Position numbers and translations under genes: made by a program. The notes under the pieces are model-generated. The model saw only the letters and a list, made by a program, of their open reading frames with translations. It did no database searches and had not been told where the DNA came from. 64,000 bases of DNA from Iris pallida (lineage: Eukaryota > Streptophyta > Magnoliopsida > Asparagales > Iridaceae): assembly GCA_029216955.1 (NCBI GenBank), contig JANAVB010044018.1, positions 67,001-131,000 on the forward strand, written 5' to 3'. Shown here one piece after another: positions 39,293 to 54,989 of the stretch; the stretch's first letter is position 1; the number at the start of each line of letters is the position of its first letter.

Positions 39293-40438
39293 GGTGAGTA
39301 CATTCTCTGATAACTTTTTTGATTTACAATATCTGTTATAATTCATGTACTTAGTATAGATATACTTGTTCTTGACTCATTGGTCACACGGATTGGTATT
39401 CATGGTTCCCGACATGAGATGTTATTTCTTGTTATCTTGGTATATCTTGTGCAAGCTCCTTGTAGTTCTTGTGCAGTATATGGACACCAATTCTCGAAGA
39501 GACTTGCTCCCTTCTCGTAGAATCTCGTGTCGTAAAGTGTCTTGTTTGGATCCACTCTACCAATTAGGGACGGGGAGTATTAGTGGAGATGTGTGGTCAT
39601 TATCCTCCTTATTTATTCTTGTAGACCTTGTGAATGCCAATCCTGCACTCCACGTATGATTGGCTAGATCATTAGACCTTGTTCAGACCCAAGCCGGCCA
39701 CATATCGAAGCTAGTATTCACACACCTAGATAGATGATTCTTGTACATGCCATGATCAGTTTTACTTGCCTTATTCTACATCTAGATTCACAGCTTACCT
39801 GGCCATGATACTTACATGTACATTTATGATTTCTTATATATACTCTTTATTTACAGTCTTGTAGCTTTTATCCTATCTTGTGAACTGTTGTTACTCGATT
39901 GTGCTCGTTCCATCCTAACTGGATATGTTGACAAAATATTACAGATGACGGTAAGGAGGATTGTTGTTCTTACTACGGTCCACATGATGTAGTAGAAATT
40001 GACTTGGAGACCCTGGTTCAGCAAGGATTAGCCCCGACTGAGGAGATTTTAGCTATAGCTTAGTTAGAGTAGTTTTTGACTAGACCTTGTCTCCAGCTTG
40101 CTAAGTAGCTTTTGATTAGACCTTGTCTCCAGCGTGCTACTTATGTTTGTGATATTATTTTGAGATTGTATAACTATATTATTTGTGATTCTCTCTCTCC
40201 CTGTTGAGCTGGATATTGCACTCTGTGATTCATATCTATCTATATTCGTGCCTTAAACTCTTCCTGCTAGATTGTGATTGAGTTATCTGTTTTCCATATT
40301 ATATCCTCTGTTCGGAGATGATAGGTTATTATATACTGTTGTTAGATTAGCATACCTACAACATTCTATGCCGTTTCTGCAGCGTAGACTGGGCGCTGTT
40401 ATGCACTCGTACCCTTATTCGGGATACGGGTCGTGACA
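39293..40438 (+). repeat. R3 3' LTR, third segment
   Basis: Resumes at GGTGAGTACATTC (matching 15241 onward) and ends GGGTCGTGACA at 40438. It aligns with 15241-16353 with scattered differences and a small duplication at 40090-40140. The following ATATA would be the target duplication, which cannot be checked within the TA tract. Confidence 0.8.
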
Positions 40439-42958
<2,520 letters not shown>

Positions 42959-43268
42959 TTACTGTTCATGGTCCTTCCGATCAGCTTGTTCCAGTTTTGT
43001 CGATGGCATGTCATCATCCTTTTGTTCTGCCAGCTCTGGAGGCTCATCTCAGCCTTCAGGAGCATAGTCCAGAGTTGACCCAAGGGCAGAGATACTAGTT
43101 CAGCTTGATCAACTAGTAGTACTATTTTGCCAGAGGAGCTAGAGGAAGTTGTTCGTAGACTGGTTGATTTTTCAAGGGCTTCATGGCGATGCAGCAGCGC
43201 CAGAGTGACGTCCTCACTCAGTCAGTGCAGACGTCTCTAGGAGGAGTGGCGCATAGATATACAATTCT

Positions 43269-43853
43269 ATGAGCATCTTTATGCATCTCCATCCCCCATA
43301 CTTTTATGGTACAGATGATGCGATAACGTCCGATGCTTGGTTTCAAGATATCGAGGCTATACTGGAGGTAGTAGGTACACCCACGAGAGAGCGTGTGGCA
43401 ATAGTTAGGCTACAATGGTTGGATTTGGCCTGCGACTGGGGAACAACTCATGAGGTATCACTCACGACATTGATTACTTGGGCAGACTTCAGCATGAGAT
43501 TCCAAACCCGGTACTTTGATGCGGTGTCACGTTATGACTTGCAACAAAGGTTAAACAACCTTAGAAATATGGACATGACCGTCGACAGCTACGGGGTGGA
43601 GTTCAGCAGACTCAGTCGATTTATGCCTTCCTTGGTGGCCACTGAGTTGGACCAGGCAATGAGATTCCAGCAGGGTTTTCATCTGGACACCATTTTAGCA
43701 ATAAAGCATAATAAGTTCCAGACTTTTGATGCCATGATGAGAGCGACGAGAAGGGACAAATACATTTCTCAGAGGATAGTAGATAAAGTCAGAGGCAGAA
43801 GAGGCCCCATATTCGGAGGGAATCTTTTTCATAATTGTCAACACCAGCTTTGA
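43269..43853 (+). pseudogene. R5 Gag remnant
   Basis: A 194-codon frame with the Ty3/gypsy gag core: PPYFYGTDDAITSDAWFQDI, EAILEVVGTPTRERVAI, WADFSMRFQTRYFDAVSRYD and FSRLSRFMPSLVATELDQAM. It is cut by a stop. A degenerate zinc knuckle follows in another frame near 43963 (CSYCGKVWHILSKYL, with its last Cys lost). The N-terminal piece, with LPALEAHLSLQEHSPE, lies at 43003-43098. The pattern is that of chromovirus gag. Confidence 0.85.
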
Positions 43854-44319
43854 TAATTCGAGCTGTGATGATTGAATCTCCAAGAGGAGCAATTCCAACA
43901 GCTTTCTTTCAGGAGTCTTCTCAAACACGCCCTCAATACAAGAGACAGTCTTCTACGGTATGTTGTTCCTATTGTGGGAAGGTATGGCACATTCTATCTA
44001 AATACCTTAGGGCATATGGCTTGTGATTAGCATGTGCGGTATCAGACCACATGATAAGGACTTGTCCCCGGAGGAGTTCTGCTGGATCATCATATTTTAA
44101 GCTTGCAGTTCCATAGTTCAGGGTACCAACGCCAATTCAGCAGCATCATCCTTAAAGGTCTTTACCGATATAATCCCAAAATTTCTACCAGGAGAGGCTG
44201 CAGCAGTATATTCTGGCCCAGCTCAGGTTTAGAGGCAGAGACACCAACAGCAGAGAGGACTAGCACCCAAAGGACAGGGTCAGGCTGTCACTCTTTCCAT
44301 CAAAGAGGCGTTAACAGCA

Positions 44320-47300
44320 GGAGAGGTTATCACAGTTACCATTCTTATTTAATCTATTTAAGCTTCAACTTTATTCGAGTCTGGTGCTTCGTATTCGTTC
44401 ATATTTACAAGATTTGCCATACGAGTTGGGTTGGAACTCGAGTTATTATCTGTAAGGATAAATATAGTTTCTGATAACGGTCTTATGTGACTAGATCGAG
44501 TTTATGTCTCATATCGAGTCTGTGCGGAAGAAATTTTCCCGTGAGGCTAATAGAGTTTTCTATGGGCAATTATGATGTTGTCTAAGGTATGGATTGGTTG
44601 AGTGCTCGATATGCTACGATAGTTTTCCATGCTGGCAAGGTTATCTTTTGTGGCCATGATGAGGGAGAGTTCTCATTCTCTACATGAGAGATAGAATCTT
44701 TGGCAGTTATCATATGGATGGCAGCAGCCGAAGAGACGCAGTTTCCTAGGCTAGTTTTCGAGCTTTCGGGTATGCCTCCAGTTCGGAAGATTGAGTATTA
44801 CATCGACTGGATTCCAGGAGTAGAGACAGTATGGGTGAGAGTCTACAAGATATGTTCTTCAGAGTTGGTGGCATTATACCAGTCAATCGAGGAACTTAGG
44901 ACCAAGAGATTCATTCGTCCTAGTAGATCATCTTGGGGAGCTCCGACCCTTCTTGTAAAGGAGAAAGATGGTTCATTACATATGATCATTGACTACCATT
45001 AACTATACACGGTGACCGTGATGAACAAGTATTCCTGGCCCAGGATAGATGACTTGTTTGACTAATTTAGTTGAGCAACTATATTTTCAAAGATCTATTT
45101 GCGATCTGGGTACCATCAAATAATGGTTAGAGAGCAGGATATACCCAAGACAACATTTAGATCTAGATTTGGCCATTGAGAGTTTCTTGTTATGCCATTT
45201 GGAGCAACTAACATGCCAGCAGTATTCATGGATATCATGAAGCATATCTTCATGTCACACTTAGACCAGTTTGTGATAATATTTAATGATGATTGGTCTA
45301 CAATCGGACTGAGACAGAGCACGAGCAGCATTTTTATGTAGTTCTTCAGATTATCTTGGAGCATCGGTTATACGTAAAGTTCAGTAAGTACGATTTTTAG
45401 CTCGATCATATCTCTTTCTTGGGGCATATTATTGAAAGAGGTAGTGTTGAGGTAGACCCCAAGAAGGTAGAGGCTATCGAGAGTTGACCAGTACCTCGAA
45501 CAACTTAAGATGTACACAGTTTTTTGGGATTAGTAGACTACTACAAATGGTTTGCAACAGACTTTGCTAGGATCTCCACATCATTGACACGGTTGACATG
45601 TAATATTGTGCGCTTTGAGTGGTCAGATGCCTTTCAGGCTTCCTTGGATAAGCTCAAGTGGAGTTTGATCTCGGCTCTTAGTCTAATACTACCCGTCAAA
45701 CCAAGTGGCTTCATGGTGTATTATGATGCGTCGGCCAGAAGACTTTAGGTGTGTCCTTATGTAGCATGGCAGAGCTATAGCTTATGAGTCTCCGCAGCTT
45801 TGGGACCATTCGAGGAACTATCCGATGCACAATCTTGAATTAGCCGTAGTAGTGTTTACACATAAGCTTTGGAGGCATTATTTGTATAAAGATCGAAGGA
45901 AGATTTTTATTGATCATAAGAACTTGAGGTACGTATTCCCTGAGAAGGACCTTAACATGCGACAGACGAGATGGATAAAGTTACTTAAGGACTATGATGT
46001 TGATCTTTAGTATCATCCAGGAAAGGCCAATATCTTTGCAGATACCTTGAGCAGAAGATCCAGAGTTTACATCTTGATGGGGCAGCATCACATCAGGAAG
46101 GATATTTAGGAGATGGACATTGAGGTAGTACTACCTTGCGAGGTAGCTTTGATGGCAGGCTTGCAAGTCCAATCTACTTTTATAAAAAGTATCATATTAG
46201 CATAATCAGGTGATGCTAAGATTCAGCGACTCAGAACAGAGTGTATTATAGGGTGCAGAACAGAGTTGAGCATCCATGAGGATAGGACACTCTTGTTTGG
46301 AAGTCGTCTTTGTGTGCCGAGTAGAGATATCTGGCACAAGATTTTGTTAGAGGCCCATAGTTCTCATTATTTTGTTCATCTATGAGGGTCGAAGATTTAC
46401 CGTGATATTGGTCAGCATTTCTGGTGGAATAGGATGAAGAGGGAGAGCTCGGTTAGTCTCTCGGTGTTTAGTTTTCCAACCGGTCAGGGTTGAGTATCAG
46501 AGAGCAGCCGGACTTCTTCAGCCTTTACTTATTATGGAGTAGAAGTGGGAGCACATCACTATGGACTTCGTGACAGGTCTTCCTAGATCTCTGACTAGTA
46601 GATATGCCATTTGGGTGATATATCATCAAGTCAAGAAGGTTGCTCACTTTCTACCTTTTTGAGTTAGTCAGTCTATAGAGCAGTTGGTCGAGTTGTACAT
46701 GAGGCAGACTGTCATATTCCATAAACTACCAATTAGTATAGTCTCAGACATAGATTCTAGATTCACTTTATATTTTTGGCAAAGTCTTCAGCACAGTTTG
46801 GGTACCCGTTTGGGCTTAAGTTCAATATACTATCCTAAGACAGATGGTCAGTTGAAGCATATAATTCAGACTCTGGAGGATATGCTTCGATCGGGCACTC
46901 TTGACTCCAATGGTTCTTGGAAGGATCATTTACACTTAGTGGAGTTCTTTTAGAACAACTGATTCCAGTGAGCATTCATATGGCATATTTTGAGGCATTC
47001 AATGACAGGATATGTAGATCACCCCTAACATGTGATGACATTGGAGAGAGGCAGATGCTTGATCCAGAGTTGATTGCTCAGTTAGCTGGAGTAGTTAGAC
47101 AGATCATACATCATATCAGTGTGGCTCAGGATCGTCAGTGCAATTAGGCAGATCAGCATCGATGTCATCTTGAGTTCTCTGTCGACGACTATATATTTCT
47201 TCGAATTTTGCCTACTTATGGAATCATCAAATTTGGTGTATAGAGAAAGCTTAGTCCTAGATTTACTGGGTTGTTTGATATTCTCGAGCATGTGGAAGAT

Positions 47301-47570
47301 GTATCCTATCGTCTAGCTCTTTCACCGTCGTTATGAGAGGTACATAATGTGTTTCACGTATCTTAGTTGCGTTGATATGTTCTTGATCCAAGCCATATCC
47401 TAGATCATTCCGAGTTGGTCGTCGATACCAACCTATCGTATGAGGAGAGCCCCATATGCATTTTTGACCGGAGGGAGAAGGTTCTCAACAATCGAACTAT
47501 CCGACTAGTTTGTGTTTCCTGGTATCATCACTTACCGTGGAGTCAACTTGGGAGTGCGAGGTGATATTTG
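44320..47570 (+). pseudogene. R5 Pol remnant (protease, RT, RNase H, integrase, chromodomain-like end)
   Basis: Heavily mutated, but the order is Ty3/gypsy. Protease lies near 44345 (STLFESGASYSFI, with Glu where the catalytic Asp should be). RT is at 44860-45330 (FIRPSRSSWGAPTLLVKEKD; the YVDD box reads FNDDW) and the RT end at 45520 (FLGLVDYYKWF context). RNase H is at 45715 (VYYDASARRL), integrase core at 46550-46950 (FVTGLPRS; YYPKTDGQLKHIIQTLEDML) and the C-terminal end near 47480 (KVLNNRTIRLV...W). There are more than a dozen stops or shifts. The chromodomain-type tail and the following purine tract agree with a Tekay/Del-like chromovirus. Confidence 0.85.
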
Positions 47571-47825
47571 AGCTCGTTACCCGTATCTGTTTGATTCGTG
47601 AGGTATACTTACTAGTGTACCATATACCCTATCTTTAGTTTGAGTGTGATTGTAGGTATATATGATACTGTTTTAGTATGCCAGTTGCCTTTACATTTCT
47701 TGGATATTATTCAGTCTCGATTTCATGATTTTATGAGTTTGTTGTCTTGTTCCTGACAGCATGTTTTCTTGGCTTTCTTGCCTATCATGCTCGCCTTACT
47801 TGAAATTCCAATGACGAAATTTTTG

Positions 47826-47840
47826 TAAGGAGGGAAGAGT
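47826..47840 (+). other. R5 polypurine tract
   Basis: TAAGGAGGGAAGAGT, preceded by GACGAAATTTTTG, directly before the LTR start TGTAAGATTAG at 47841. Confidence 0.75.
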
Positions 47841-50800
47841 TGTAAGATTAGTCTCACAGTATCTATATTTGTATATGGATATGTATTTTATAGTGTGTAA
47901 GCACTCTGATCATTTATAGTAATTATTTTTAAATATTTAGGATTATTATTTAATAGAATAATTTACCACTTTTGATTATGATGAATAAATACCCTTTACT
48001 GTAGCTTTGAGTTTAGGAGCACAACATTAGACATTTTCTCCAAACAAATTCATATGCATGATCTAGAAATACTCATCGATACCCATGACATTCATGTCCC
48101 ACTCAAACAGAACTCCTTGTGCTTCATTTTAACGCACAACATTCTGGCCAAAAACCCAAATTTCTAGCCCCTACCGTAAACCTTGACCATGCCAACTAAA
48201 ATTAGAGGCACAACTTCTACTTGATTTTTCCAACCCAATGCATGGTTATGATTTGCGCTACCAACAACACACTTGCCACTTGTGTCCCATTCAATTTAAT
48301 TCCTATGTGCTACTTACAGACAAATGGTTCATTTTCGGCGTTGGGAACCCAACTAGCTCGCATCGACTTGAACCCAACCCAAATAGAAGTGGTAGAGCCT
48401 AACCTAGGTTTTCTAAGCTTAGTTTTACCATCCTTAATTGATTCTTTATCATTTTATTCAGTCGACAAAGATTTTTTGAAAGGTGACACCTATTAAAAAG
48501 TGGTTTCCAAATTAGGAGCCATTAAATCTTCCCATGATTCAATCAATCAAATCTTTTTTGTGGAGTCCATAAATCAACCAAAACCCTATTCAAACAGCCC
48601 ACAACCCTCTTCTCTTCCTTTACCTATATATATATTCTCCACAATAGGGCCTCCACCCATCCAAACCCTAGCAAAATTGAACCAACTTAGCCCCTTAGTC
48701 GACCCCCCTCATTGTCGTACCTACTGCTGCTATTGCCGATTCTTGCTTCTGTCCTGCAAATTCTTGACCTCTTTAAATTCCACCACCACCACCATTTCGA
48801 CCCTAACAGCCTCCTCCTCAAACCTAGCAACCACTCGAGCATCCGCAACAACCCTTGTGGTCGACATAAGTCTAAAACTGAGCGCCTACTCTAGTCGAAC
48901 CCGACATGATCAAACAACAGGTTTGTCGACTGCAAACCTTCAATTTTGCACCTTTAATGATTAAACCTCAACCACAACAACCCTAACATGTATCCCTGTG
49001 TGTCCTCTATCATCCCCAATTGCCACAACACGTGGAACACATCAGACAGTCTGTGGCATGCGTTACACGAAGGATGGTCCAGACTGAACCCATCTTCGTG
49101 CACTGTTGTTCCCGTTGCCTTATGATGCACCACAATAACAAATAAATACTTGGTAATGTTCGTAACACCTTCCTCTATCATCCTCTCTGATCTCGTTGAT
49201 TTTGGTATATATTTACACATCCATCTTCATAGAACAACCCATGGAACATTAAAAAACATTGAAATTGAATTATAACCTAGTTGTATGAACACCAACTACT
49301 CGTAATATTTTCCTATGATGAAAACCATGTACCTCATGATATGAATCCATGATTGCCATCCTTTTCATATTAATTTCAGAATTAAAAACCTTAATCTTTG
49401 CATGTTTCAATCCCTTCCAATAGACTCAATAATTGGCTACAATGTGCGACTAGTTGACCATAATAACTAGATACAAAAATTCTTTGAGATGTGATGAATA
49501 GAGTTTTGTTTGGATTTATCCTTGATATTATTCCAGAATTTATTATTATTATTTTATGTTTAGATCGAAAGGAAGTTATATGGCTGGGTTGTAGAATATT
49601 ATAACCATATAGGAACCCATACTACATGTACAAGTTGACACAAGTTTAGACTAGTTTTGACTTGTGACCTATTCATGACCATAGATAGTTATGCATAGTT
49701 AATACTTGGCATACCTTAGCGTGGTAGCTAACGGGTAGTATTTGTGTATTCCTAGGAGTTTGTGACAAAACGACTGTGGTTACTGAAGCAGGATCTTCGT
49801 TTATGTATCTTGGAGAATCAGGCAAGATACCTTGCCATTGTTTTTCTATTTAAATATAATTTTGTTGTTCTGTGTGTTTGTTATTAGTAGTGGTAGTTGT
49901 GTGTGCCCGAGTATGACTTGGGTGCTATTGATGGTTGCATCGATATGTGTGTGTTTGTATGTTTGACCTAGATTTAGTGGACATACATTTGTATGGAGTT
50001 ATCTTTATAACTCTTAAAACCCTTTACATATAACATTATACAACACAGTGAGTGTGGTTAAATAATGGCACGAGCCTACGATCTCGGCTAGCTATTGATG
50101 CGAGCGGTTCGTGTGGCGATACATTTTAGGGTTAGATTGTGTCTAGGGTTTGTGACTTTTCATCGAAAGATGATTGTCCGAGTTGTGGATACGAGTTGCA
50201 CAATTCATTGGTGGGGAAGACTATTAGCAGGCGTATAGGAAGCCATTTAGACTTCATAGTCTTAGAAGGAGATTGTGGATTCATGAGCCTCAGTGTTACC
50301 TGGGGATGGGCTATTGTTTTCCGGTATTACTAGAGGATATATCCGGCAGCGGCCATGACTGCATGCCAAGTACGGTCGGGAGTTATGCTAGTATATACAT
50401 AAGCCTCTGGCTCGACGCTATGCTTTATTCCTATTTGCCTACCCATGCGTTCCAAAGTCGTCTTCACATGCATTCACTTAGATGATTAGCTTTCCATTTA
50501 CATTTATTCAGTTTACATTGGCATGTTCTTTTGTATCTTGTTACGTCCCTCTAAGGACCTGGTTCTTTTCCAGATCCAGACAAGCATCCATACCCAACCA
50601 TTTACGGACTGGGAGTTAAGGCACGTTAATTTTCGAGGACGTCGGGGTGTATCCCTAAGAGTTCTCCTGCGATTGGGGTATGCATCTGCTTAGAGTTAGG
50701 GACATTAGTATCTAGTTAGCCGATGTTTCTGGCCAGTTAACTTTTATTTTAGTATTTCACGTTTCTAGCTTTGTAGTATTTTCCTATGGGATTATTCCAC

Positions 50801-51062
50801 TAGACATTCAAACATCAGTAATATTGATTATTCAATCTCTTATTATATTTTATTTCAGTTTATATTCATATATCTTTCTGTATTGTTGTTGTTGTTGTTG
50901 TTCTGTAGATGAGATTGTAATTTACCTGAGGCTTGTTGTTTAGTTATTTTACAAAGTAGCACAACTAGATTAGCCATTAAATTGCGAACTCATTTAGTCT
51001 GTATCAGCTGGTTGTTGTCGCGTGACTTGGTTCTATTTATAGTTTGGAATTGGAGTGTGACA
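47841..51062 (+). repeat. R5 3' LTR, about 3.2 kb
   Basis: Starts TGTAAGATTAG after the purine tract and ends TTGGAGTGTGACA. There is a TATA-like CTATATATATA at 48626-48636 and a (GTT)n run near 50886. The short plus frames at 48221-48964 have no domain. The sequence after 51062 looks like the beginning of an internal region, so this LTR may serve two elements. Confidence 0.6.
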
Positions 51063-52051
51063 TGGTTTTAGTTAGGGGTGTGTATCGGTCGGTGGTCGAC
51101 CTATTTGGTCCCAACCGAAGTCGAACCAAAGTTAATCGGCTTGAAAATAAACAAAACCGAACCAAACCAACCAAATGGTCGGTTCGGTTTTAAAACCGAC
51201 CGACTTGGTTCGGTTTGGATCGGTTCGACTTGGTCGGTTTTGATCACATAAAAAAATGTACTGTATGCTTTTTTTTGTGAAACCTTACTCAACTTGCACT
51301 TTACAACAGTAAATACAAGTTAGTAGCTTCAATTCAATTTGTGCTTTCCAAGTGGAGAAAAATGTCAATTAAACAAAAAAAATTATATACATTCAACCAA
51401 AAGTCCTTTTCATGTGCATATGAGCAATTAGAAAGTAATAGGAGCCGCCAGCACTACTCTTTGAGACTAGAGAGAGAGAGCTCTTTCAACTTCAACTTGA
51501 TAAATGGCTGTGATGTAAATAAATGAACCAAACCGGTATAATATAATCCAATGAACCCATACCCAACCGGCCAACCCTAATTATTTACCAAGGATTTTGT
51601 TCGGTTCGGTTTTGACGGTTTTTGGCATAACCAAACCGTGAACCGAACCGAACCGGTCGGTTTTGAAAAAATTGAAGCCAAAACAAACTAACCGAACCAT
51701 CGGTTCGGTTTAAACCCAATTGGTTCGGTTTGGCTTGGTTCGATTTGGTCGATTTGACTTAATTATGCACAGCCCTAGTTTTAGTTGTGGCACATGTAGG
51801 TCCATTTTGTCATTTTGGTTATGTTAATGTACCAATGCGAGCCTGCTATTAGGTTTAGTCTTATTAGGCACTTGTTACCTCCTTTGAACTCTGAATCTTA
51901 CTACATTGCTCTGCATACTGTTTCTTTCTGTATATTTCTTCTAATAAAATTCTGCCTCTTTCAGAGAGATGAATTTGTGCAATGGATGCACAGCTTATGT
52001 GGTCGTCTCGACGACCAATACGACGCTCAGTGATGAGAGGACTCCAGCTCA
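51063..52051 (+). mobile_element. R3-like internal sequence after the R5 LTR, split by hAT-1
   Basis: 51063-51072 and 51778-52051 together read TTTTAGTTGTGGCACATGTAGG and then GCGAGCCTGCTATTAGG, similar to the first part of the R3 internal region (16354-16460). No primer site could be assigned. No gene is seen. CACTA-2 follows. Confidence 0.45.
51073..51777. mobile_element. hAT-1: 705-bp non-autonomous hAT transposon
   Basis: Ends TAGGGGTGTGTATCGG and, inverted, TAGGGCTGTGCATAATT. The flanking duplication is a perfect 8 bp, GTTTTAGT (51065-51072 and 51778-51785), which is diagnostic for the hAT superfamily. Both subterminal regions are filled with CGGTTCGGTTT and its complement. There is no coding capacity. 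Confidence 0.92.
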
Positions 52052-53287
52052 CACTACAAAAATAAAAAAATAGCGACTTAATCTTCCGTTACTAAAAATG
52101 AATTTTAGTCGCTAAAACATTATAATGACTAACTAGCGACAAACTTATTCCGTCGCTAAATGCAATGTCGTTGTTCATTTTTTGTCTCTAGTTCGTCGAT
52201 GTGCTATCGAATTAGCGACTAAAATAACGATGACATATAGCAACTATCGATCGACTAACATTTTTGTTGCTGTAGTAGCGACGAAAAAAGCGACAAAAAA
52301 TCGATTTAGGGGTGAGCATCAGTTTGGTTCGGTTGAAATCGAACCGAATTTCTCAAAACTGACAAAATCGAAAACCGGTTTATTCAAAATCGAAAACCGA
52401 GCCGACTTACTAAAAACCAAACTAAAGCAAATTAAAAAAGTTCGGTTTTTGGTTTTTGGTCGATTTGGTTTTATGTGCCAAAGTGGGTAGGGGCTTCTAG
52501 AACAAAATTTATTATAATATAACAACTAAATTTTGTAGGCCCAAAGCTTTTGTAGGCCCAAAAAATAATAATTAAAAATTGTAGGCCCAAAAATTGTAGC
52601 AAAATTAATTGCAGGTCCAAAGCTTTTCAAATTTGAAATTTGTAGGCCAAAAAATTAGCAGCAAATATAATTCAGCTTCAGCTTCCAAGTTCCAACTTTC
52701 CAACATCACTATAACAACACAAAACTGCAACTTCCAACTTTTCAACAAGAATATACAACATGAACAACACAAAATTTAACACAAAAATTGAAGGCCAACA
52801 TGCTTATGAATATACAACATTTGTATCACAAAATTTAACACAAAATTTGAGCTTCAACTTCCAAGTTCCAACATTCCAACTTCCTTGCCTATACACAGAA
52901 AGAAATATCAACAAAAAATAAAAAGAATGAAATATAACAACATTAGCCAGTAAGGAAGTAAGAATAATAAAATCTTGATTGTTGATGTTCATGATTACTT
53001 AAATAAAATGAATGATTTAGTTAAAAATTAACTAGCTACCCTCTATATTCCAACCGTATATTCCAACCATATATGTACAATACCGAATAATACAAGATTG
53101 AATGTGCAAATAGTAAAGTTGAAACACAAAATTAAGCAACATATATTCCAACATAGCACTGCAAAGTGCAAACAGTAGGCAAATCTATTTTTTTGGCAGC
53201 ACATTAAGCAATATAGTAAATTCTTTTACAACAACCTTTTTTTAGCACCATGCATATTCTATAATGAAAAACAAGATTCAAAATTTT

Positions 53288-54149
53288 TGTTGGAGCCCAG
53301 TCTGGATTTGGTAACACCATAATTTTTTCTTTCTCTTCTGTTTGTACCTGCCTTTGTGGCACGCCTAAGAAGCTACGTCTATCAGCCTTGTATTAACCAG
53401 CTAAGCTACTTGGTCCATTTAATGAGTGGCTGCTAGGGCCGCTGACCACAAGATCTAATGTCTACCTACCTGGGTAATGGGATGAATTTCTATCTCATGG
53501 ACGGAATCCAATCTAATTAAATGTTTGATTTGATTAGATTTGGATGTCCACAATAGGTGTTGTGCTATTTTAAATATAATAGGATTCTTATTTTAGGAAA
53601 TCCGATTATGATCTAAAATATGATGTTGATGGAATATTTTAGGCATAATAGAATTCCTATTTTATTCCTATTTAGGAAATTCTATTATAACTAGAATATG
53701 ATTTTCTCATCTTATATATATCGGGTGAGGGTGGAGGCACAAAGCACAGCACAAAGTGGAGATTCGGGGTGCTCGTCCACAAAGAAATCTTAGAGAAAGT
53801 CTGTACTTTGCTCTTAGCACTTCGCCATCCAAGACAAAAGGAAGAAGAAGATCTAATCGAGGAGTTGTCAACTTCGGTTAGGGAGATTGCTACAGGTTAG
53901 TGAGTGATCTCAATTGTAATCTTTTGTTTTTCTTCTTGAGAGTGGTGAGGGGGTTGAACCTATTAGAACAAATGGTTCAACGTGAGTTGTATCAATCTTG
54001 TAATTTCATCTAAGTTATTAAAGATTGAGATTTGTCCAGATGATGTACATCACCGCCATATACTTGTCTTCATCTTGTACTTGATGTCTTATAGATGGGG
54101 GTTGGTTTTGATCAGGTGGGTTGGTAAACGTTTCCATACGCGCCCAACA
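53288..54149 (+). repeat. Cop2 5' LTR
   Basis: 862 bases, with a TATA-like TTATATATAT at 53708. The insertion after GGTAACACCATA accounts for its extra length compared with the 3' LTR. Confidence 0.85.
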
Positions 54150-54151
54150 AT

Positions 54152-54165
54152 TGGTATCAGAGCTT
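54152..54165 (+). other. Cop2 primer binding site
   Basis: TGGTATCAGAGCTT, initiator tRNA-Met type, two bases after the 5' LTR. Confidence 0.88.
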
Positions 54166-54180
54166 TGGAGGTTCTGATAA

Positions 54181-54975
54181 CCATGTCTACGGAGCAGATG
54201 AACACTCGTATGATCACCCTCACAGTGGGAACTGGCAATTTGGAAGCCAAGGATAGAGGACTACTCTGGTGCAAGGACTTGCATGGTCCGTTGGAGGGTG
54301 ACAGCACAAAGCTGCTGAAGAATAGAAACGACTGGATTTGAAGGCCGTTGGATTCATCCACCAATGGCGGACGATACAGTGTTTCACCACATATCCATGG
54401 AGAGTTCACCAAAATTATTGTGGAAGAAGCTACATTCGTTGTATGAAAGAAAGACGGCTGGCAACAAGGCATTTCTTATTCACCAACTCGTCAACTCGAT
54501 GTACACGGAGGGTGCCCTAGTGGCACAACATCTGAATGAGGTTCACGGTATCATCAATGAGCTATCTGCGATGAAGATGGTGATTGATGATGAGCTTCAG
54601 GCCCTACTGCTTTTCAGTTCTCTGCCAAAAAGCTAGAAGACGTTGGTGGTATCGATGAGCTACTCTGCGTCTGATGGAGTTGTCACGATAGAGGCAGTCA
54701 AAAGTAGCTTGTTGAATGAGGAGATCCGACGCAAGCATGTTGAATCGTCGTAGGAGTCCGCTCTGGTAGCTTTCTACGGGAAGGTAAGACCCAAGTCACA
54801 GGCGAGGACAGGGGAGAGTTCTCAGAATCTTGCGATTGTAGACCGCAAGGAGGGCTGCTATTACTGTGGCGAAAGGGGTCATATCAAGAGAAACTGCATG
54901 AATCTCAAAGCTGAGAAGGACAAAGACAAGGACGATCAGGAGGATCTCACAGCAATGGAAGATCATCATCTTAGT
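54181..54975 (+). pseudogene. Cop2 Gag remnant
   Basis: The clearest part begins at 54364 (DDTVFHHISMESSPKLLWKK, then IINELSAMKMVIDDELQALL). Two in-frame TAG stops fall where Trp and Gln codons are expected (54634 and 54748). The frame then reaches a complete zinc knuckle CYYCGERGHIKRNC near 54856. The pattern is copia gag. The N-terminal part from 54183 (STEQMNTRMITLTVGTGN) is in another frame. Confidence 0.85.
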
Positions 54976-54989
54976 GACCGACACAGAGG

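Noticed and set aside
48500..48964. 154-codon frame in the R5 LTR
   Set aside because: Ser/Thr/Pro-rich low complexity inside an LTR, with no domain and no counterpart in the other LTR.
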